The translations under genes and the position numbers were made by a program. 30,510 nt of DNA from an uncultured Rhodospirillales bacterium (GTDB taxonomy: Bacteria; Pseudomonadota; Alphaproteobacteria; Acetobacterales; Acetobacteraceae): the NCBI GenBank assembly GCA_903844785.1, contig CAIMVB010000033.1, forward strand, positions 1-30,510, read 5' to 3'. The notes beneath the pieces are model-generated. The model was not told the origin of the DNA and searched no databases. It saw only the letters and a program-made list of their open reading frames with translations. Shown piece after piece: positions 24,613 to 30,510 of the stretch; position 1 is the stretch's first letter, and every line of letters begins with the position of its first letter.

Positions 24613-25383
24613 CTACTTCCGCGCCAGCAAAAACAACCGCCGAAACGGCAGCAACACCGCCCCATCCGGCCCGGGCGGATAGGCCGCCTGCATCGCCTCA
24701 GCATAGGCCGAGAGGAACCCCTTGCTCCCTTCCGGGCCCAGCGCATCCATGAAGGGCCGCAGGCTGGTGCCCATGGCCCAGCGCAGCACCGGGTCTTCAC
24801 CGCGCAGCACATGGATATATTCCGTCACCCACATCTCAAGCGCCGAAACGCGCGGTGAGAGGAGCGCGTAATATTGCTCCGGCGTCAGGATCGCGGGCGC
24901 GCTTTTCACTCGGGCCAATACCTCCGTCCAAGGCCCTTCCCGCGCGATGCGGTCCTGCTCGGCGCGCAAGGGCGCGGCATGCATGGATGGCATTTGCACT
25001 GCCAGCACGCCGCCAGGTGCCAGGCATTCCAGCAATCGCGGGAACAGAGCCTCATGCCCGCCCAGCCATTGCAGCGCGGCATTGCTGAAAATCACATCCG
25101 CCGGCGCTTTGGGCGCCCAGGCGTTGATATCAGCTTGCGCCGTTTCAAACCCGGCAGCGGTGGCCTTGGCGAGCATTGCCGCACTGCCATCCACGCCCAT
25201 CACGCGCGCACCGGGAAAACGCGCAGCCAATACCGGCAGCGCATTGCCCGCACCGCAGCCCAAATCCACCACAAACTTAGGCGCCGCATGGGGAATGCGC
25301 GCAATCAAATCCAGCGCCGGGCGCAGCCTTTCATCGCCGAATTGCAGATAGGTCGCCGCATCCCAGATATCCTTGGCCGTCAC
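24613..25383 (-). CDS. tam: Trans-aconitate 2-methyltransferase
   Basis: The 256-residue SAM-dependent enzyme methylates trans-aconitate, which forms spontaneously from cis-aconitate and inhibits aconitase. The N-terminal DIWDAATYLQFGDERLRPA is the Tam signature. SAM motif I is VVDLGCGAGN (about 38-47), the acidic motif II is VMGVDGSAAML, and a motif IV-like DVIFSNAALQW follows. PGGVLAVQMPSMHA holds motif VI. The start is GTG, forming a 4-nt GTGA overlap with the stop of the patatin gene (25380-25383), so it is translationally coupled and last in the bdhA operon. Confidence 0.92.
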   Translation of the reverse strand: MTAKDIWDAATYLQFGDERLRPALDLIARIPHAAPKFVVDLGCGAGNALPVLAARFPGARVMGVDGSAAMLAKATAAGFETAQADINAWAPKAPADVIFSNAALQWLGGHEALFPRLLECLAPGGVLAVQMPSMHAAPLRAEQDRIAREGPWTEVLARVKSAPAILTPEQYYALLSPRVSALEMWVTEYIHVLRGEDPVLRWAMGTSLRPFMDALGPEGSKGFLSAYAEAMQAAYPPGPDGAVLLPFRRLFLLARK

Positions 25384-26480
25384 AGGAAACGTTCCCGGAT
25401 ATCCACGCTGCTTTCGCGCCCGAGCTTGTCAAAATGCTCGGTCAACCACTTCTCCGCCGCATCACGCCCGAATTGGCGCAGCATGCAGAGGAATTCCCAA
25501 TCACCGTTAAATTTGGTGGAAAGCTTGAAGGACCGTAGCCTGTCCTCATCCTCGATCAAATGGAGGAATAAGCGCCGATAGCGCGGCTGTTCCAGCCGCC
25601 CCGCATCCAGCAAGCGCTGCACGAAATCAATCGCGCGCATTTCCGCCATCAGGCTGCCATTGAAAGTGATTTCATTCAGCCGATTGACAATATCTGAAGC
25701 GCTGGTTGGCATTTCTTCGCGCACCTGCGGGTTCAATTGGATCAGCATGATATCAGGCGGCCCGCCCTGTTCATACAGCGGCCATAGCGCGGGATTGCCG
25801 AGGTAGCCGCCATCCCAATACGGCTCGCCATCAATCTCCACCGCTTTGAAGACTTGCGGCAGGCAAGCGGAAGCCAGCAGCGCATCGGGCGTGATTTCGC
25901 GCCGCGTGAAAACGCGCGGCTTGCCCGTGCGCACGCTGGTCGCCGAGACGAATAATCTTGGCGCCTTGGCTTCCTGCCGCAACCGATCGAAATCAATGCT
26001 CTGATTCAGCGCATCGCGCAGCGGGTTGTAATTGATCGGAAAGGGATTGAGCTGATAGGGCGAAAGCACGCGCGATAGCGTGTCAAAAGTGCGATACGCG
26101 ATGGACCAAGTCAGGTCATGGCCCCACATCGCCTTTTCCCAAGGCAGTGCCTGCAAAGGGCTGACGGCCAAGTTCGCGGCCATGCTGCGCCAGAAACGAT
26201 CCAACGCGGTAATCGCGCCCGCCGGGCCACCTTCAATCAGGCCCTGCACCACCATCGCGCCATTGATCGCACCTGCTGATGTGCCGGAAAGACCATCGAA
26301 TTCGATACGCTCATCTTCCAGCAGGCGCTCCATCGCGCCCCAGGTGAAGGCGCCATGCGTGCCGCCGCCCTGCAACGCAAGACTTAAGCGCTTCTTCGCG
26401 ACGGGCTTCGCGACAGCGGGCGATGACAATTCATCTGCCTGGGCCTGAGGCCCCTTCCCCGCCGTGGTATTGGCATCCAT
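25380..26480 (-). CDS. Patatin-like phospholipase family protein with DUF3734 C-terminus
   Basis: The 366-residue serine hydrolase has a Ser-Asp dyad. The oxyanion loop is LQGGGTHGAF (36-45), the nucleophile is Ser68 in GTSAG, and the acid is Asp223 in DGGYLGNP. The last ~100 residues (from RLNEITFNGSLMAE to the end) match DUF3734, which accompanies this bacterial patatin subgroup. There is no signal peptide, and about 30 polar residues precede the domain, so the enzyme is probably cytoplasmic. I chose ATG 26480, which shares one base with the bdhA stop (TGATG), over GTG at 26495. Placement directly after 3-hydroxybutyrate dehydrogenase suggests a role in lipid or PHB turnover, which is inference. 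Confidence 0.92.
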   Translation of the reverse strand: MDANTTAGKGPQAQADELSSPAVAKPVAKKRLSLALQGGGTHGAFTWGAMERLLEDERIEFDGLSGTSAGAINGAMVVQGLIEGGPAGAITALDRFWRSMAANLAVSPLQALPWEKAMWGHDLTWSIAYRTFDTLSRVLSPYQLNPFPINYNPLRDALNQSIDFDRLRQEAKAPRLFVSATSVRTGKPRVFTRREITPDALLASACLPQVFKAVEIDGEPYWDGGYLGNPALWPLYEQGGPPDIMLIQLNPQVREEMPTSASDIVNRLNEITFNGSLMAEMRAIDFVQRLLDAGRLEQPRYRRLFLHLIEDEDRLRSFKLSTKFNGDWEFLCMLRQFGRDAAEKWLTEHFDKLGRESSVDIRERFL

Positions 26481-27274
26481 CACGCAGCCAACCACCCGCC
26501 ATCAATGGAAAGTGCCGCGCCATTCACCGCGCCCGAACCTGGGCCGCACAAATAAAGCGCCATGCGGGCAATATCCTCAACTTCAATCCAGCGGCGGGAT
26601 GGTTGCTTCACCAGCAAATGATCACGCAGCGCCGCTTCTTCGGAAATGCCAAACTTATCCGCCAGCGGCTTCACCTGCGCTTCGGCCAAGGGGGTTCTTA
26701 CAAAACCAGGGCAGATCGCATTGCAGGTGATGGGCGTCTCGGCAATTTCCAAAGCCACCACCTTGGTCATCCCCACCACACCATGCTTGGCGGCTACATA
26801 AGCAACCTTATAGGGGCTGGCGACCAGCCCATGCGCGGAAGCGATATTGATAATCCGCCCCCAGCCGCGCTTTTTCATCCCCGGCAAAGCGGCACGAATG
26901 GCGTGGAAATTGGACGACATATTAATGGCGATGATCGCATCCCATTTTTCTTCCGGGAAATCCTCGACCGGACTCACGAATTGGATGCCGGCATTATTCA
27001 CCAGGATATCAACGCCACCCAAGGCCGCTTCGGCTTCCGCCACCATGGCGCGCACGCCCGCGGGCTTCGATAGATCGGCGTTCGAATAAGGCGCATCACC
27101 GCCGCCCATCGCGGCCCCCACCTTGGCGCGCGCGGCAGCGATATCCTCGGGCTTACCCATGCCATTCAACATCACCCGGGCGCCGGCTTCGGCCAGCAGC
27201 AGCGCTATCCCAAGCCCAATGCCAGAGGTAGAGCCAGTGACGAGCGCATTGCGCCCCGCAAGCGTGGATTCCAT
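26480..27274 (-). CDS. bdhA: 3-hydroxybutyrate dehydrogenase (SDR family)
   Basis: BdhA oxidises D-3-hydroxybutyrate to acetoacetate with NAD+, the last step in breaking down stored PHB. The 264-residue length is typical. The cofactor loop is TGSTSGIGLGIA (13-24), NNAG is at 93-96, and the catalytic Ser146, Tyr159 and Lys163 are in INIASAHGLVASPYKVAYVAAKHG, the form specific to 3-hydroxybutyrate dehydrogenases. CPGFVRTPLAEAQV follows. It is first gene of a coupled minus-strand operon with patatin and tam. A perfect 12-bp palindrome lies 18 nt upstream of the start (27293-27304). Its partner in storage metabolism, a phasin, is at 262-762. Confidence 0.94.
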   Translation of the reverse strand: MESTLAGRNALVTGSTSGIGLGIALLLAEAGARVMLNGMGKPEDIAAARAKVGAAMGGGDAPYSNADLSKPAGVRAMVAEAEAALGGVDILVNNAGIQFVSPVEDFPEEKWDAIIAINMSSNFHAIRAALPGMKKRGWGRIINIASAHGLVASPYKVAYVAAKHGVVGMTKVVALEIAETPITCNAICPGFVRTPLAEAQVKPLADKFGISEEAALRDHLLVKQPSRRWIEVEDIARMALYLCGPGSGAVNGAALSIDGGWLAA

Positions 27275-27292
27275 GGCTTTGTGTCCATTCAG

Positions 27293-27304
27293 ATTGACGT
27301 CAAT
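27293..27304. promoter_or_regulatory. Palindromic candidate operator upstream of bdhA
   Basis: ATTGACGTCAAT is a perfect 12-bp palindrome just before the bdhA start on the minus strand, inside the 107-nt intergenic gap. Position and symmetry suggest a repressor or activator site for the bdhA operon. The cognate regulator is unknown and none is encoded nearby. Confidence 0.4.
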
Positions 27305-27381
27305 TAGCGTAGATTTTCCGTGAGGGAAACCGCGCGCCCATACTCAGGGAAATCGCCTTCACGCAAGCCCTGGCCTGCGCC

Positions 27382-28806
27382 TCAGGGCAGGTATTTCAGC
27401 CAGCCCAATAGGCGCCGCACCATGGGGGAAGCGAGTTTTGGCGCGTAAAAATCCCCGGCGGCGCGTTTCGCGGCCTCCTGCAGTGTCGGATAGGGCAAAA
27501 CCGCCCCCGCCAAAGCCGAAAGCGGCAGGCGACGACCGATCATCAGCGCCAGCATCCCGGCCATATCCCCAGCGCGCGGCCCGACCACCGAAGCCCCCAA
27601 AAGCCGCCCGCGCGGAGTGGTGATCAGCTTGATCAGCCCCTCTGCCCGGTCTTCCGCCACCAAGCGGTCATTTTCACCAAGGCTACGGCGCAGCACTTGG
27701 ATCGCCCCATGGGTGGCGCGCGCCTCCACCTCGGTCAGGCCAATCTGGGCCAATTCGGGATCGGTATAGGTCACGCGCGGCAGCGCCGCGTAATCCAGCT
27801 TTGCAGGCAGGCGAAACAGCATGGACCGCGCAATAATGCCGGCATGCTGAGACGCCACATGGGTAAAGGCACGCGGGCCAAGCCCTTCAGGGTCAGCAAT
27901 ATCCCCCGCCACCCAGATGCGCCGATTGCCCCGCGCTCGCAGCGCCCGATTTGTTGCAATCCCGCGCGCCGAACCCACAAGCCCGGCCGCTTCCAACCCC
28001 AGCCCATCAACCCGCGCCGCACGGCCCGCAGCCACCAGCAGATGGCTGGCCTTGATGGTGGTGCCATCGGTCAGCCGCGCCAGCAGCCCACCAGGTGCGG
28101 GCGCTAACTCAGCCACGCCAAGCCCTTCGCGCAATTCCACCCCTTCGGCGGCCAACGCCGCGCGCAGCACATCGACACATTCAGGGTCTTCACGCGACGC
28201 AATCTGCGCCTGCTCCACCAACGTCACCCGCGCGCCCAGCCTGCGATGGGCCAAGGCCATCTCCAACCCAATCGGGCCCCCACCCAGCACCAATAGATGT
28301 TGGGGGCAGGTCAGCAGGTCGAAAATCGTCTCATGCGTCAGGAAAGGCACCAGCCCAAGGCCAGGGATTGGCGGCAACACGGCATGCGATCCGGCCGCAA
28401 TCACGGCACGGCGAAACACCAGGCGCCGCCCGCCAACATCCAAACTATCACGCCCGGTGAAACGCCCTGTGGCACGCAGCACCTCCACCCCCATGGCGCG
28501 AAAGCGTTCTTCAGAATCATGGGGTGCGATCTTGGCAATCGCCGATCGCACATGCGCCTGCACCAAGGCCCAATCAATCTCAGGCGGCGGCACCACTACG
28601 CCATAGCGTGGCGCGCGCCGCGCTTCGGCAGCGAGATGCGCAACCGCCAGCAAAGCCTTGGAAGGCACGCAACCCGTATTGAGGCAATCGCCCCCCATGG
28701 CGCCGCGTTCGATCAAGGTGGTGCGAAAGCCAAGGCTCGCTGCAATCGCGGCTACCGAAAGCCCCGCGGCGCCAGCGCCGATGATGGCGATATCTGTATC
28801 AGGCAT
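27382..28806 (-). CDS. FAD-dependent pyridine nucleotide-disulfide oxidoreductase (MerA/YkgC-like)
   Basis: The 474-residue flavoprotein reductase has FAD-binding IIGAGAAGLS (8-17) and the redox disulfide Cys41/Cys46 in GGDCLNTGCVPSK. The NAD(P)-binding LGGGPIGLEMALAHRRLG lies near 175-192, the second FAD motif is WVAGDIADPEG, and a C-terminal dimerisation domain follows with YTDPELAQIGLTE. It lacks the HMA domain and terminal Cys pair of true mercuric reductase. The usual catalytic His-Pro-Thr of lipoamide dehydrogenases is replaced by Tyr-Pro-Thr (LPYPTLQE). ATG 28806 was chosen, 44 nt after the VTT-domain gene; the frame extension to 28881 overlaps that gene. This pairing with a TVP38 protein recurs in bacteria; the electron acceptor is unknown. 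Confidence 0.9.
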   Translation of the reverse strand: MPDTDIAIIGAGAAGLSVAAIAASLGFRTTLIERGAMGGDCLNTGCVPSKALLAVAHLAAEARRAPRYGVVVPPPEIDWALVQAHVRSAIAKIAPHDSEERFRAMGVEVLRATGRFTGRDSLDVGGRRLVFRRAVIAAGSHAVLPPIPGLGLVPFLTHETIFDLLTCPQHLLVLGGGPIGLEMALAHRRLGARVTLVEQAQIASREDPECVDVLRAALAAEGVELREGLGVAELAPAPGGLLARLTDGTTIKASHLLVAAGRAARVDGLGLEAAGLVGSARGIATNRALRARGNRRIWVAGDIADPEGLGPRAFTHVASQHAGIIARSMLFRLPAKLDYAALPRVTYTDPELAQIGLTEVEARATHGAIQVLRRSLGENDRLVAEDRAEGLIKLITTPRGRLLGASVVGPRAGDMAGMLALMIGRRLPLSALAGAVLPYPTLQEAAKRAAGDFYAPKLASPMVRRLLGWLKYLP

Positions 28807-28850
28807 GGCTGAGCCCGAACCCCTTATCGAAACATAGCAAGCAGCGCCGC

Positions 28851-29555
28851 CTAACCATGGGCGCCGCGCCTGCGCCACCAAACGCCAAAAAGGGAAAGCG
28901 CCGCAAGACCCAGAAGCGGCAGCAGCACGGCAGGCGAGAAAATCACACCAAGATCAGGCGTGCCACCACTGGCAAAAACCTGATCCAACCCCGCCCCAAT
29001 GCCGGCAAAAACAGCCGTGCCAGGGATAATGCCCAAGAAGGTCGCCGCCAGGTAAGGCGCAAAACGCATCCCAAGCAAAGCCGGCGCCAAATTCAACAGC
29101 CAAAACGGAAACACCGGCACCAGGCGCAAACTCAACAAATAAAAGAACCCATCGCGCGCCAGGCCCGCGCGCAAAGGGGCAAGAAAGCCCTCGGCCCGCC
29201 CCGCCACCAAGGGCGCAAAGGCCGAACGCGCCAGCAGAAAAAGCAGCGCGGCGCCAATACTCGCGCCAATCACCGCAAGCGTGCCGCCCCAAATGATGCC
29301 AAATAATAGCCCGCCGGCCAGGGTCATCACCACGCCACCGGGCAGGGACAAGGCCACCAATAACGTATAGGCCAGCACATAGATCAGCGCCGCCGCCAAA
29401 GGATGCGCCGCTACCTCGGCGCCCAGGGCGGCGCGATGCGCCGCCAGCGCGTCAAGGCTCAGGCTGCGATGCAGCCCAAAACCCCAAGCGAGACCAAACA
29501 GGATCAGTAACGCCAAAGGCGCCAAAAAGCGGCGCCATGTCGCAGCCAGTTTCAA
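28851..29555 (-). CDS. TVP38/TMEM64 (VTT domain) family membrane protein
   Basis: The 234-residue membrane protein has about five to six spans. The VTT/SNARE-associated domain (about 70-190) is visible in LSLPGGVVMTLAGGLLFG, in RLVPVFPFWLLNLAPALLGM (the conserved R-x-x-P-x-x-P-F-x-x-x-N element) and in FLGIIPGTAVFAGIG. Relatives include DedA and eukaryotic lipid scramblases TMEM41/VMP1. Its ATG overlaps the serA stop by 4 nt (ATGA, 29552-29555). It is followed by the disulfide reductase. Function is likely in membrane lipid or ion homeostasis, by family only. Confidence 0.92.
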   Translation of the reverse strand: MKLAATWRRFLAPLALLILFGLAWGFGLHRSLSLDALAAHRAALGAEVAAHPLAAALIYVLAYTLLVALSLPGGVVMTLAGGLLFGIIWGGTLAVIGASIGAALLFLLARSAFAPLVAGRAEGFLAPLRAGLARDGFFYLLSLRLVPVFPFWLLNLAPALLGMRFAPYLAATFLGIIPGTAVFAGIGAGLDQVFASGGTPDLGVIFSPAVLLPLLGLAALSLFGVWWRRRGAHG

Positions 29556-30510
29556 TGGCGTTCGTAGATCAACCGCGCGCGGATCGTGCCGGGCAATTCA
29601 CGCAATTCGCCAAGAATTTCCTCGGCGTCCTTCCGTGCTTCGGCACTGTCAATCACCAGATAGCCGATATCGCCGGCGGTCTGGAGGTATTGCGCGGAAA
29701 TATTCAAACCGCGCCGGCCAAAGATTTCATTGATGCGCGAAAGCATGCCCGGCGTATCCCGATGCGCATGGGTCCAACGCGCGCCTGATGGCCGCGCGGG
29801 CAATTGCACCTGCGGGAAATTGACCGCGCCAAAGGTCGCGGCTGTATCCGAAAAATCAATCAGCTTGCGTGCTACTTCCTGCCCGATGCGCGATTGCGCT
29901 TCCCCAGTGCTGCCACCGATATGCGGGGTCAGAATCGCGGTTGGGATGCCCTGCAAGGGCGATACAAAGGCTTCGCCATTCCGCGATGGCTCGACCGGGA
30001 AAACATCCACCGCGGCGCCCAACACATGGCCATCCTGCAAGGCGCGCGCGAGCGCTTCCAGATCCACCACCGTGCCGCGCGCATTATTCACGAAAACCGC
30101 GCCTGGCTTCATGGCGCGAATGGCGGCTTCGCCAATCATGCCCACGGTCTCAGCGGTTTCGGGCACATGCACCGTGACAGCATCGGATTCCGCCAGCAGG
30201 GCATGCAGGCTTGGCATGGGCTGGGCATTGCCATGCGGCAGCTTGGTGGTGTGATCATAATAGATCACGCGCATGCCAAAGGCTTCCGCCAGCACCGAAA
30301 GCTGCGCGCCGATATTGCCATAGCCGATAATGCCAAGCGTCTTGCCGCGTACTTCCCAGCTATTCGCCGCCGATTTGTCCCATTCCCCGCGATGCGCGGC
30401 GTTGGACTTCGGAAACACGCCGCGCATCATCCTGATGATTTCGCCAAGCGTCAGTTCCGCGACCGACCGCGTATTGGAAAACGGCGCATTGAATACCGGA
30501 ATGCCGCGCA
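29552..30510 (-). CDS. serA: D-3-phosphoglycerate dehydrogenase, C-terminal part (5' end outside window)
   Basis: SerA oxidises 3-phosphoglycerate to 3-phosphohydroxypyruvate, the first step of serine synthesis. The frame stays open to the window edge (from 30508), so the start lies beyond 30510. The visible part begins RGIPVFNAPFSNTRSVAELT, as in the middle of E. coli-type SerA. GYGNIG binds NAD; catalytic Arg is in NNARGTVVD, Glu in FPVEP, and His in LTPHIGGST. The C-terminus is an ACT domain (PGMLSRINEIFGRRGLNISA onward), which binds serine for feedback inhibition. This is the short ~410-residue, E. coli-like form and not the long two-domain ASB/ACT form. It is translationally coupled to the VTT gene. 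Confidence 0.95.
   Translation of the reverse strand, partial: RGIPVFNAPFSNTRSVAELTLGEIIRMMRGVFPKSNAAHRGEWDKSAANSWEVRGKTLGIIGYGNIGAQLSVLAEAFGMRVIYYDHTTKLPHGNAQPMPSLHALLAESDAVTVHVPETAETVGMIGEAAIRAMKPGAVFVNNARGTVVDLEALARALQDGHVLGAAVDVFPVEPSRNGEAFVSPLQGIPTAILTPHIGGSTGEAQSRIGQEVARKLIDFSDTAATFGAVNFPQVQLPARPSGARWTHAHRDTPGMLSRINEIFGRRGLNISAQYLQTAGDIGYLVIDSAEARKDAEEILGELRELPGTIRARLIYERH

Noticed and set aside
27382..28806. Mercuric reductase (MerA)
   Set aside because: There is no N-terminal HMA domain, no C-terminal vicinal Cys pair and no mer genes nearby; only the generic redox disulfide is present.

Overview
The window is high-GC, densely packed chromosomal DNA from an alphaproteobacterium. A family such as Acetobacteraceae (Rhodospirillales) fits best. 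The basis is the E. coli-type serA, a phasin plus 3-hydroxybutyrate dehydrogenase (polyhydroxybutyrate, PHB, metabolism), two Bug/TctC solute receptors, and an mreBCD-mrdA-mrdB cluster. Genus-level placement is inference; no rRNA or tRNA gene was seen. Nothing indicates phage, insertion sequence, CRISPR or plasmid DNA.

Layout. 1-1212: a minus-strand phasin gene with a strong intrinsic terminator and TGC-rich palindromes upstream that may be PhaR operators. 1213-2373: a plus-strand periplasmic D,D-carboxypeptidase, convergent across a 32-nt inverted repeat with a minus-strand block. That block (2396-5448) is transcribed in the order Bug receptor, 2-hydroxyacid dehydrogenase, WecA/MraY-like glycosyl-phosphate transferase. 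5449-7323: leuA preceded by a short leucine-codon leader ORF with a promoter that would make it leaderless, followed by a hairpin and a possible alternative pairing to the leuA Shine-Dalgarno. 7461-13016: the elongasome operon mreB, mreC, mreD, mrdA (PBP2), mrdB (rodA). 13009-16092: the same strand runs by overlap into a P1B-5-type metal ATPase with a C-terminal hemerythrin domain, then a VIT1/CCC1-type Fe/Mn transporter.

16106-20882: accessory metabolism. It holds an M20 N-carbamoyl-amino-acid/allantoate amidohydrolase, an orphan ModA-like binding protein, a divergent class II aldolase-EamA exporter pair, and a second Bug receptor. 20966-24609: panC divergent from a chain of overlapping genes (RlmI-like rRNA methyltransferase, DUF3293, MFS transporter). 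24613-27274: a tightly coupled minus-strand operon in the order bdhA, patatin/DUF3734 hydrolase, trans-aconitate methyltransferase. 27382-30510: serA (5' end outside the window), a TVP38/VTT membrane protein, and a MerA/YkgC-like flavoprotein disulfide reductase.

How the parts fit: cell-wall elongation enzymes share a transcript direction with metal-efflux genes; phasin and bdhA point to PHB storage and mobilisation; leuA appears controlled by leucine supply through its leader. The leuA leader is the most interesting observation. The hemerythrin ATPase/VIT1 pair and the bdhA-patatin operon come next.
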